Part shown: piece by piece, positions 36,430 to 44,942 of the stretch
How the letters are laid out: each line of letters begins with the position of its first letter
Numbering within the stretch: the first letter of the stretch is position 1
The notes under the pieces: generated by a model
Told to the model about the DNA's origin: nothing
Database searches by the model: none
The model's input: the letters and a program-made list of their open reading frames with translations, nothing else
Translations under genes and position numbers: made by a program
Origin: Phenylobacterium sp. SCN 70-31
Lineage (GTDB): Bacteria; Pseudomonadota; Alphaproteobacteria; Caulobacterales; Caulobacteraceae
Direction of reading: 5' to 3'
NCBI RefSeq assembly: GCF_001724605.1
Contig: NZ_MEEX01000003.1
Span: 1 to 64,000, forward strand
Length of the DNA: 64,000 nucleotides

Positions 36430-38301
36430 ATGGCGGCCACGGGCAAGCGCCAGGGCCTGATCAGCCGCCTGCTCGGGGTCGTCCAGGCGCTGCGCGAGCG
36501 CAGCGGCAAGGGGTTTGCGGACGTCGCCGTCGTCCTGATCGTGTCGGTCCTCGCCGCCGCGGCCGCGCTGGGCCTCAATCGCACCACGCCGATCCGGTTC
36601 GTCGAGAACCTGACCTACGACCTGCGGCTGGCGATGGGCGCGCCGGCGGCCCAGCCGGATTTCGTGATCATCAAGGTGGACGACGAGGCGCTGAACGCCA
36701 TGCGCGAGGCCTCGCCCTGCCACTGCCTGTCGCCGATCGACAAGGTGTGGCTGGGGGAACTGCTGGCCGCCCTCGATTCCAAGGGCGTGAAGGCCATCGC
36801 CGTCGACTACCTGCTGGACACCTGGGATTCGCCCGAGGAGTTCGCGGCCTTCCAGGAGACGATCGCCGGCACCACGGCGCCGATCGTGGCGGCGGTGGAC
36901 CCGCAACTCAGGCCGGGCGTCGATTTCCCGGTGGCGCCGAAGCTCCACTACGCCGACGCGCGGGCGCTGATGCGCGTGGACTACGACGACGTCGTGCGCC
37001 GGTACGACCCCCATCCCGGCCACAACCTGGCGCTCGCCACCCAGACCGGCGTGGTGGGCGCGGGCCTGAAGCCCCCGAAGGGCGACTTCGCCATCCGCTA
37101 TCGGCGCCCGGACCCGAAGGTGTCGGCCGAGAACACCGGCGCCATCGCGCCGGCCTACTCCGCCGCCTTCGTGGCTTTCCTTCCCGAGGCCTTCTTCAAG
37201 GACAAGATCGCCTTCATCGGGCGCGTCACACGGTCGGCTTCGGCCGACTCCGACACGCTGAAGGAGGACATGCACACCACGCCCCTGCGCTTCCTGCGCG
37301 GCCACTACGACGGCACGCCGGGCGTCGAGGTGCATGTCCACGCCCTGTCGCAGATGCTGGCGGGCGACCGGGTTCGGACCCCGGGCCACATCCTGGACGC
37401 CCTGATCGTCCTGGCGGCGGCCCTGGGAGGCGCCCTCCTCGGCCGCTCGACCCAGAGATGGTGGATCTCGGTCGGCATCGTGCTGCTGGCCATCGTGGGC
37501 GGCGCGGCGCTGGCGTTCGGGCTCTACAGCTACGCTGCGATGATGATCCCGATGACGGCGCCGTCGCTGAGTTTCGCCTTCGGCTTCTTCGTCCTCAGCC
37601 GGCTGGCCGCCGCCGAGCTTCAGACCCAACGGGCCTTCTACTCCTCCACCCTCGAACGCTATCTCGCGCCCCAGGTGATCGACCGGATGGTCGATGGCCA
37701 GGAGCAGGTGAAGATCGGCGCCGAAGAGCGCGAGATCACCGTGATGATCTCGGACCTCGAGAATTTCTCGAACCTGGTGGCCAGCCTGCCGCTCGAGACC
37801 TTTTCGGAAGTCATCAACGAGTATTTCGACGGGGTGATCGACATCCTCTGGAAGCACGAGGCCATGATCGACAAGATGACCGGCGACGGCATCATCGCGA
37901 TCTTCGGCGCGCCCGTGCCGTCCGACGACCATGCCGACCGCGCCATCGCCTGCGCCCGCGAGATCGACATCTACGCCCTGGAGATCCGCGAGCGCATGAT
38001 CGCCCGGGGCATCCGGTTCGGCTACACGCGGATGGGCCTGTCCTCGGGCGTAGGCTTGGTCGGGAATTTCGGCGGCGAGCGGCGGTTCAACTACACGGCC
38101 TACGGCGAGGTGGTGGTGATCGCCGCGCGTCTGGAGGCGGCCAACAAGACCTTCGGCACCCGCATCCTCTTCAGTTCAGACACCCTCAAGCTGGCGAAGC
38201 GCGACGTTCCTATCGAGACCGTCGGCGAGATCGACCTCAAGGGCGTGCCGGTGCCGATCCCCGCCTACACGACACCGATCGACGAGAAGCCAGCGGACTG
38301 A
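36430..38301 (+). CDS. CHASE2-domain class III adenylate/guanylate cyclase
   Basis: 623 residues. One N-terminal membrane helix (VAVVLIVSVLAAAAALGL), a periplasmic CHASE2 sensor (about 55-335), three further helices (about 343-415), and a class III cyclase domain (about 430-610). Metal Asp in MISDLENFS, the substrate Lys and second metal Asp in DKMTGDGIIAIFGAP, and the catalytic Arg in AARLE are present. The transition-state Asn, normally in GDxVNxAxRLE, is Val (YGEVVVIAARLE). This may lower or change activity. It is co-operonic with the phosphodiesterase. A ligand for CHASE2 is not known. Confidence 0.88.
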   Translation: MAATGKRQGLISRLLGVVQALRERSGKGFADVAVVLIVSVLAAAAALGLNRTTPIRFVENLTYDLRLAMGAPAAQPDFVIIKVDDEALNAMREASPCHCLSPIDKVWLGELLAALDSKGVKAIAVDYLLDTWDSPEEFAAFQETIAGTTAPIVAAVDPQLRPGVDFPVAPKLHYADARALMRVDYDDVVRRYDPHPGHNLALATQTGVVGAGLKPPKGDFAIRYRRPDPKVSAENTGAIAPAYSAAFVAFLPEAFFKDKIAFIGRVTRSASADSDTLKEDMHTTPLRFLRGHYDGTPGVEVHVHALSQMLAGDRVRTPGHILDALIVLAAALGGALLGRSTQRWWISVGIVLLAIVGGAALAFGLYSYAAMMIPMTAPSLSFAFGFFVLSRLAAAELQTQRAFYSSTLERYLAPQVIDRMVDGQEQVKIGAEEREITVMISDLENFSNLVASLPLETFSEVINEYFDGVIDILWKHEAMIDKMTGDGIIAIFGAPVPSDDHADRAIACAREIDIYALEIRERMIARGIRFGYTRMGLSSGVGLVGNFGGERRFNYTAYGEVVVIAARLEAANKTFGTRILFSSDTLKLAKRDVPIETVGEIDLKGVPVPIPAYTTPIDEKPAD

Positions 38302-38384
38302 GGCGCCCGCCTCCCCCTTGCCGTCTTGGGAAGCAAGAAGACCTGGCGTCGGCCAGACGCCCTGGCCTCGCCGTCTCCGCCCGA

Positions 38385-38897
38385 TCAGCCGATCTTACGG
38401 CTCATCCACCGGGCTTCGGGCCCGTAGGACGCGACCTTACCGGCAAGAGCCCGTGAGACCGGCGCCTCACGGAATCCGAGTGAACGCCAGTAGCGGCCTG
38501 CGCCCTCGACGGCGATCAGTTCCGCCGCCGGGAGCCCGTCGTCCGCCGCCCGCTCGAAGGCGTGCGCAACCAGCGCCTCCCCGATCTTCAGGCCACGTCC
38601 CGCGGGCGAGACGGCCAGATCCTGAATGTACAGAACCTCGCTGGGGCCGTCGGACAGGACGGAGCCCAGGGCGGGCGGCGCCCGGGCGGGCCACCCGTGG
38701 GCGATCAGATAGGCGATCAACTGGCCGTCGCGCGTCGCCGCAAGACAGTACGAGGCCGCGAGCCGGAGACGGCTGGCGAACATCGCCTCGCCCTCGCGCA
38801 GAGATGGCGGATAGGCCTCGGCCTCGATCCGCAGCATGTCGGCCACATCTGCGAGCGCCAGAGGGCGGATCGAAACGCCTGGGGATGGATGACTCAT
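38385..38897 (-). CDS. GNAT family N-acetyltransferase
   Basis: 170 residues. The acetyl-CoA loop is seen as SPAGRGLKIGEALV, preceded by the beta4 strand VLYIQDLAV and followed by GAGRYWRSLGF. The acceptor is unknown. It lies 78 bases downstream of the decaheme-LVIVD gene on the same strand, so it could be read through from that operon, and converges on the cyclase gene. Confidence 0.88.
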   Translation of the reverse strand: MSHPSPGVSIRPLALADVADMLRIEAEAYPPSLREGEAMFASRLRLAASYCLAATRDGQLIAYLIAHGWPARAPPALGSVLSDGPSEVLYIQDLAVSPAGRGLKIGEALVAHAFERAADDGLPAAELIAVEGAGRYWRSLGFREAPVSRALAGKVASYGPEARWMSRKIG

Positions 38898-38975
38898 CTC
38901 GGGGCGACCTCACGCCGAGGCGGCGGGCGGGTCAAGCTTCTCGGCGACGCGGCCAGGACGGGCCGATGCGGGGGG

Positions 38976-41900
38976 CTACCGGGTCGCCTGCTGCACCGGG
39001 CGTGGCCCAAGCCAGGCGGTCATGTCGACGGTGTCGTTCACCCGATAGGGCCGGCCCCAGCGATCGGTGAAGAAGCGCTCCATCTCGGCCCGGTTGAAGG
39101 GGCGCGAGCCCAGGCGGCCGAAGATGGCCATCTGATAGCCGCTCTCGTCCACCGCCCGGTCGCGGTCCAGCCCCTTGGAGAGAGCCAGCGCCGGCGACGG
39201 CGTCTTTCGCCAGGCGATCAGCTCGGGCTTGGGCGCCGGCGAGAAGCCGTAGAAGTTGGGCTGGCTGGAGGGGCTGGTGAGTTGGAGCACCTTCATCCCG
39301 TTCCGGCCGTCGGCGACGTAGGCGAACAGCGACGCGTTGGTCGAGGCGACCACCACGTCCTGCGCGTCGTTCAGCGTCCCCTGCGCGTCGTACTTCTGAT
39401 AAAGGCGCGGCCGCTCCGGATTCTTGACATCCACGATCACCAGGCCGTCGCGGCCCGCCGCGACATAGGCGTAGGTGCGGGCCACGTAGACCCGGCGCGC
39501 ATCGACCAGCGGCGTCGTGGCGCCCTCAATCAGCCGGGGCTGGTCGAGGCGGGTGACGTCGAGCACTTCCAGGCCGCGGGCCGTGGTGACCCAGAGGTAG
39601 CGGAACTGGAGCGCCGAGGCGCGCGCGTCGGGCAGGGTCACCGTGGTGACGTGGCGGGGCCTGAGCGGATCGTTCAGGTCCACCACCACCAGGCCGGCCT
39701 CGGCGGCGACATAGGCGTAGTGGCCGCCCAGGGTGACGTGCCGCGCGCCCTTCAGCACATTGCCCGGGTTCCAGGTGACGGCGCGCTTGAGCCGGTTGTT
39801 GCGCGGCTCCCCATCGGCCAGCGTGTCGACGTTCACGAGGATCAGGCCTTCCTCGAAGTCCGTGACCACGGCGTAGGAATACAGCGGGTGGAACTTCTGC
39901 TCCTGGTTGGCGTCCAGGAGGCTGACGTCGGCGCCCGTCGCCAGGTCCTTCACCATCATCGTCTGCATCGCCTGGTTCCGCAGCGGCGCGATCGGCTGGT
40001 TGGTGGCCAGCGCCATGCAGGTCGCGTTCTTCGACGGCACCTGGGTGTCGTGGCCCAGGGGCGAGAACGGCGCCGAGATCACGCGCTGGGAGACACCCTT
40101 GTTGGAGATGCTGGCCACGTCGAGAACGCGGAAGCCGCCCTTCCCTTCGGCCAGGAACATGTACTCGCCGCGAAGCTGGAGGCAGCTGGCCGCACCCGAC
40201 GTCCGGTGGTGGACGTTGGCGATCTCTTCGATGCTTTCCTCTTCCCCGCCCGACAGGCCCTTGGCGAACGCCTTCCCGCGCACCCAGTCCTTCAGCTCGC
40301 GCTTATTCTGGTCGACGTGGGCCTTGTAGAAGTCGGGGTAGGCGTAGCGATGCAGATAGCTGCCGAACACCGCCTGCGGCTCGCTCCATTCCGAGACCCG
40401 AACCGCCTCGATCCCACCTTCCAGGCCGACCCAGGCGTTCTGGCCGATGAAGTTCACGAAGTTGGTCCCGAGCAGCAGGAGCTGGGCCATGATCGCGTTG
40501 TTGTCGTTCGCCGCTGAGACGTGACAATCGCTGCACGTCTTGGTCTCGGTGGTCCGCACCGTGTGCGGGAAGTGCGGCGCGAACGCCTGGCTCGAGAAGC
40601 CCGACGCCGAGATCGGCGGCTGCTGGACGTAGATCCGCTCGCGGTTGACGTTGGTCGACGACAGCACCAGGGCCGACGAGGAACGGATCGGCGCGATGGT
40701 CGAGCCCTTCGTCGTCTGGTGCTTGCCGAGCTGGTACATGTCGTCGCGCGCGACCTGGGGATTGTAGGTCGCGTAGTTGCGGGTCTGCTCGCCCTCGTAC
40801 TTGTGGGTCGTGGTCTTCCAGTTCGCCTCGATCGGCAGGTGGCAGCCGGCGCACGCCGTGGTCCACGAGGTGTGGCAGGCGAAGCACTCCATCTCCTCGT
40901 CGTTGTGGGCCAGGTCGCCCGCGGCCACGCCCGGCCCCCACGAGAACGGCCGCCCGTCCTGGCCGATCTTCGACATCAGCTTGGCGCGCGCCGACTTGGC
41001 GTTGAAGTCGGGCGAGGTGCTGTCGACCGTGTCCTTCGTCAGCTTGATCCGCCACTCCAGCTTGGGGTCCAGCAGCGACCGCTGGATCAGCACCTGGCGA
41101 CCGTCGCGCTCGAGCCATTCGAACCGGCGCTGACCGTCGGGGTTGCGCAGCAGGCTGAGGTCGTTGCCGTTGGGATCGGCGGCCGGCCCGGACGTGCGCA
41201 GGGTCGGATAGGCCTGGGACGTGCCGTGGCAGTCCTTGCAGCGGATCTCCACCGCATTGGCCACCTCGCCGTAGATCAGTCCGGTGCCGTGGCTGTCGTT
41301 CGAGAAGTGGCAGTCGGCGCACTGCATCCCCTTCTCGGCGTGGATGTCCATCATGTGGACCGCCTTGCCGGGGGCGTTCTGACCGACCGGCGTGAAGTCC
41401 GGCGCGCCCTCGCGGTGGAACTTCTCGGGGTCGTCGTTGGCGATGATCGCGCCGTCCTTGTCGAGCAGGTTGCCGTCGCGATCGCGCTTGAAGATGGCGC
41501 GGAAGTTCCAGCCGTGGCCGTGGTAGTCGGCGAACTGGGTGTCCTTCAGCTTGCGGTTCAGGCCGAAGACGTTGCGCAGGAAATCGAGGTCGGCCCACTT
41601 GCCCCGCGGCGCGGCGCCTTCGGGGTTGCGGTTGAGCACCTTCCGCATCTCGGCGCTGGTCGGATACGCCTGCTTCTCGGGCCACATGTGCGGCGCGTCG
41701 GCCTCGTAGTCCCACATGGTGTAGCCGAGGTAGGTGTTCACGAACATGTTCGGCTGGTGCATGTGGCAGTTCATGCACTGGGCCGTCGGGATCGCCCGGG
41801 TGAACACGTGCTTGATCGGGTGGCCCGGCTCGCCCTTGGGGATCGTCGGATCGGCCTGGTGGCTCTCGCCGTCACGGCCGTACTGGGCCCAGGTCAGGCT

Positions 41901-42950
41901 GGCGTGCGGCTGGCGGTTGTTGGCGTAGACCACGTGGCACGAGGCGCAGCCCGACGAGCGGTAGTCGCCCGGCTGGTCGTTGGTGCCCATGAACCAGGTG
42001 AAGGGGTCGTTCAGGCGGGTCTTGTGGATGTTCAGCAGCGGGATCGCCGCGCGCAGCCCGGTGCCCGGACCGCGGTTCGACTGGCGGATGTCGGGCCGGC
42101 CCGGCTCCTCCAGGCGCTGAATCTGTCCCAGCGCGTTGGGCAGGCCCACCTCGGCGAACTGGCTGTTGATGTTGCGACCGCCGCGCTCGAACACGCGGAA
42201 GACGTCGCCCGGCGGCGTCACCTGCCACGTCGGCAGCGGATAGAGCGTCGGCAGCGCGCCGCGCTGGGCCTGTTCGCGCGTCACCGTTCCCGGCGGAGTT
42301 CCGGGCGACAGCAGCCGGGCCGGCTCGCCGTGGTGGGTGTAGGCCTCGCCCAGGAGGTAGTTTTTGAACGGCAGGATGCCGTTGTTGTACGACGCCCCGC
42401 CGAACAGCATGGCGCCCGTGGCCATCAACGACCGCTCGGCCCGCTCGATCACCTCCATGTGGCAGGCGCCGCAAGCCTGGCGCGCCACCCGGTAGTCGGA
42501 GGGGTTCACGAAGCGCACGAACTCGGGCGCCTCCTTGTTGAGGAGCGTGTAGCTCACCTTCGGATTGGCCGAACTGGGGAAGTTCCAGCTCTGGGGATAC
42601 TTCGGCAGCACGTGCGCCTTGTCGCGCAGGGCGGCGTACTGCGGCGCGGTCTTCTCCAGCCCCGCCGGGGCGATCACCTTCGCATCGCCGCCGTGGCACG
42701 ACACGCAGCCCAGCTTCACCGCCGGCGACAGGTGCATTGTCTTGGCGTCGCTGCCGGTGTGGCACGAGACGCAGCCCTGGCTGTCGGCGTCCACTTCCGC
42801 GTCGGTCATCGAGAACTTGGCCGCCGGCGCGGTGACATAGGTGCGCTTGACCGGCTTTTCGCCTTCCGCGGCCTTCAGGGACAGGGGCGCGAGCATGGTC
42901 AGCGCGACAAACGCCCCCATTCGCAGCCATTTCATCCCGGATTTCAGCAT
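38976..42950 (-). CDS. decaheme c-type cytochrome with C-terminal LVIVD beta-propeller
   Basis: 1324 residues. Signal peptide (FVALTMLAPLSLKAA), then ten CxxCH motifs at about residues 60, 82, 160, 335, 392, 544, 571, 689, 700 and 806. From about 920 to 1250 the protein has repeats of the type YAYVAAGRDGLVIVDV, GGFRVLDV and LEVLDVTRL, i.e. LVIVD repeats forming a propeller. No lipobox or membrane anchor is visible, so it is periplasmic or secreted to the surface. It is the last of a four-gene operon with an outer-membrane barrel gene 7 bases upstream. The likely role is electron transfer at or near the outer membrane; terminal acceptor or donor unknown. Confidence 0.88.
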   Translation of the reverse strand: MLKSGMKWLRMGAFVALTMLAPLSLKAAEGEKPVKRTYVTAPAAKFSMTDAEVDADSQGCVSCHTGSDAKTMHLSPAVKLGCVSCHGGDAKVIAPAGLEKTAPQYAALRDKAHVLPKYPQSWNFPSSANPKVSYTLLNKEAPEFVRFVNPSDYRVARQACGACHMEVIERAERSLMATGAMLFGGASYNNGILPFKNYLLGEAYTHHGEPARLLSPGTPPGTVTREQAQRGALPTLYPLPTWQVTPPGDVFRVFERGGRNINSQFAEVGLPNALGQIQRLEEPGRPDIRQSNRGPGTGLRAAIPLLNIHKTRLNDPFTWFMGTNDQPGDYRSSGCASCHVVYANNRQPHASLTWAQYGRDGESHQADPTIPKGEPGHPIKHVFTRAIPTAQCMNCHMHQPNMFVNTYLGYTMWDYEADAPHMWPEKQAYPTSAEMRKVLNRNPEGAAPRGKWADLDFLRNVFGLNRKLKDTQFADYHGHGWNFRAIFKRDRDGNLLDKDGAIIANDDPEKFHREGAPDFTPVGQNAPGKAVHMMDIHAEKGMQCADCHFSNDSHGTGLIYGEVANAVEIRCKDCHGTSQAYPTLRTSGPAADPNGNDLSLLRNPDGQRRFEWLERDGRQVLIQRSLLDPKLEWRIKLTKDTVDSTSPDFNAKSARAKLMSKIGQDGRPFSWGPGVAAGDLAHNDEEMECFACHTSWTTACAGCHLPIEANWKTTTHKYEGEQTRNYATYNPQVARDDMYQLGKHQTTKGSTIAPIRSSSALVLSSTNVNRERIYVQQPPISASGFSSQAFAPHFPHTVRTTETKTCSDCHVSAANDNNAIMAQLLLLGTNFVNFIGQNAWVGLEGGIEAVRVSEWSEPQAVFGSYLHRYAYPDFYKAHVDQNKRELKDWVRGKAFAKGLSGGEEESIEEIANVHHRTSGAASCLQLRGEYMFLAEGKGGFRVLDVASISNKGVSQRVISAPFSPLGHDTQVPSKNATCMALATNQPIAPLRNQAMQTMMVKDLATGADVSLLDANQEQKFHPLYSYAVVTDFEEGLILVNVDTLADGEPRNNRLKRAVTWNPGNVLKGARHVTLGGHYAYVAAEAGLVVVDLNDPLRPRHVTTVTLPDARASALQFRYLWVTTARGLEVLDVTRLDQPRLIEGATTPLVDARRVYVARTYAYVAAGRDGLVIVDVKNPERPRLYQKYDAQGTLNDAQDVVVASTNASLFAYVADGRNGMKVLQLTSPSSQPNFYGFSPAPKPELIAWRKTPSPALALSKGLDRDRAVDESGYQMAIFGRLGSRPFNRAEMERFFTDRWGRPYRVNDTVDMTAWLGPRPVQQATR

Positions 42951-42957
42951 CTTGGCC

Positions 42958-44940
42958 CTAGAAGGTCAGAATCGCGTTGAGAAGGATGGAATAGTATCGC
43001 TTGTTCCGCTCGCTGTTGGCGAACAGGTCTTCGAAACCCTTGCCCGGATCGAACACGGCGCCCGAGGCCCGGATCACGATGTTCTGCGTCATCTTGGGTC
43101 GCCAGATCGTCGAGACGGACGCGTCCCAGCCCAGGGACTTCGGAATCGAACCTTCCTGACGCAGCGCCTGGACGATGGCGGTGTCGGCCATCGCCAGGTG
43201 GTTCACGTTGGTGGTCAGCCGCAGTTCGGGCGTCAGGTCGAAATCGGCGCCGCCGCCCAGCAGGACGGTGCCCGGATTGTTGAAGTTGGATTGTCCCTCT
43301 TCCTTCGACGACCGCAGGCTGTTCAACACGCCGTTGCGCCCGTTCACACCGATCACCCGGCCGCCGCCCGCAAAGGGGATCGTCTGGCGGATCCAGTAGC
43401 TGGTGTCGGACCCCGCGAACTGCGGGTTCTCGAAGATGGCGTCGAAGCCCTTCTCGCGGTTGTCGTAGGGGTCGCCGTCACCCGACGCATACAGGCCCTG
43501 GAGCCGGAAGCGGGCCCAGGAGAAGTCGATGGAGGGTTCGGCCGCCAGGAAGTAGCTGCGGATCTGCGCCTTGCGGCCGGTGAAGATGTTGTTCCGGCTC
43601 TCGCCGAACGCATAGTAGGCCGAAGCGGTCAGGTTGATCCGCCCGATCCGGCCGTCGGCGTTGTAGCCCAGGTAGGTGACGTCGTACTCCCGCCCCCGCA
43701 GGTTTCCGATCAGCGCCGGCCGGACCGGAAAGCCGTTCTCGTCGATCTGGATGTCGTTGGCTTCGCGGTTGCGGTTGTGGATCACCGTCACCTGCGAGGT
43801 CATGCCCGGGAACGGCAGGTCCTGGCGGTAGAGGTTGGCGATGGCGACATAGTCGTCGCGCGGGGTCTGCGTCAGATCGTTCAGGCCCGAGTTGGTGTCC
43901 TTCTCGACCCGCTGGAACAGCGCCAGATTGTACTGGAAGCGGTTGTTGTCGCGGTTGCCGAACAGGCGGACGCCGAGCTGGTTGTCCTGGAACAGGAAAC
44001 CACGGAAGTCGCTGGAGAACGGCTGAATGCCCACACGGAGGGAATCGAAGTCGTAGCGGTCCGACACGTTCGTCAGGTGCTTGTCGACGAACAGCTCCTG
44101 GACGCCGATGAACGCGTCCCGACGGTGCGACTTCTTGCTGGGCTCGACATGAAGCACCCGGCGTTCGGGCACGTCGACGTAGTTGTACTGCCCGGCCAGC
44201 GCGATACGGAACTCCAGGTCCGGCGGCTTGTAGGCGGTGGACCCCTTGATCAGCGCGGCGCCGACGATGAACGTCTGGGCCAGAACCAGGCTGGTGTCCT
44301 TGCCGAACACGTCGATGCTGCCCGGCCGCTCGGTCGTCTGCACGCCCACGGGGATGGGGAAGGTGCGCGGCTCGACCACCGTGTCGGAGATTCCGGTCAG
44401 GGCGAAGAACCAGTCGTGCGTCCCCTTGATGGGGATGTCGCCCTTCAGGAAGTTCTGATGGTAGGGATCCCACCAGCGCGGCGTCGTCACGCCCAGAGCG
44501 CCGGCCAGGCGCCAACGGTCGGGAACGGGCAGTTCGTCGCGCGGAAAGGCCTCGGGCGGCGGCGCCCGGACGGCGCCCGGATTGTCCTGCGTGATCGGCG
44601 CGGGATAGGTCTGGACCCGGCCTGGCCGCCGGCGGCCGTCCAGCGGCGCGCCGTCGGCCGGAGCGGGTTCAACCGAGGTTGCGGGCTGGGCGGACGCAGC
44701 GGCGGAGGGCTCCTGCGCTGCGGCGTCCCGTGCGTTGAGATCGACCGAAGCGACTGCAAGCTCGACGACCGGAGCCTGAGCCAGAATGTCGTCGATGGTG
44801 AGAGGCGGCGCGGCGCCCCCGTCCCCGGTCGAGATCGACGCCAGGACGTCGTCGATGCTCTGCGGCCCCGCCGATGCAGCCTGGGCCTGACCCGCGAGGG
44901 TCGCGACCGCGGTCAGGGCGAGGAACGGGACCGAGCGCAT
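42958..44940 (-). CDS. outer-membrane beta-barrel protein (putative porin of a porin-cytochrome conduit)
   Basis: About 660 residues. Signal peptide (FLALTAVATLAGQAQA), a low-complexity Ala/Pro/Asp-rich segment up to about residue 140, then strongly alternating beta sequence (about 22 putative strands) ending in the aromatic LLNAILTF expected of BAM-assembled barrels. I do not recognise a named family; it is not obviously MtrB or a TonB receptor. Lying between cytochrome genes, it may sheath a cytochrome as MtrB/PioB do; this is inference from context. The ATG at 44940 is chosen because a signal peptide follows it; the longer frame runs into the preceding gene. Confidence 0.78.
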   Translation of the reverse strand: MRSVPFLALTAVATLAGQAQAASAGPQSIDDVLASISTGDGGAAPPLTIDDILAQAPVVELAVASVDLNARDAAAQEPSAAASAQPATSVEPAPADGAPLDGRRRPGRVQTYPAPITQDNPGAVRAPPPEAFPRDELPVPDRWRLAGALGVTTPRWWDPYHQNFLKGDIPIKGTHDWFFALTGISDTVVEPRTFPIPVGVQTTERPGSIDVFGKDTSLVLAQTFIVGAALIKGSTAYKPPDLEFRIALAGQYNYVDVPERRVLHVEPSKKSHRRDAFIGVQELFVDKHLTNVSDRYDFDSLRVGIQPFSSDFRGFLFQDNQLGVRLFGNRDNNRFQYNLALFQRVEKDTNSGLNDLTQTPRDDYVAIANLYRQDLPFPGMTSQVTVIHNRNREANDIQIDENGFPVRPALIGNLRGREYDVTYLGYNADGRIGRINLTASAYYAFGESRNNIFTGRKAQIRSYFLAAEPSIDFSWARFRLQGLYASGDGDPYDNREKGFDAIFENPQFAGSDTSYWIRQTIPFAGGGRVIGVNGRNGVLNSLRSSKEEGQSNFNNPGTVLLGGGADFDLTPELRLTTNVNHLAMADTAIVQALRQEGSIPKSLGWDASVSTIWRPKMTQNIVIRASGAVFDPGKGFEDLFANSERNKRYYSILLNAILTF

Positions 44941-44942
44941 GC

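Noticed and set aside
38345..38361. Hairpin GGCGTC-ggcca-GACGCC after the cyclase gene
   Set aside because: Six base pairs and no U-tract; not distinguishable from chance in GC-rich DNA.
38562..42980. Long plus-strand open frames opposite the GNAT and decaheme genes
   Set aside because: They are antisense to a protein with ten CxxCH motifs and a signal peptide; their own translations are compositionally biased.
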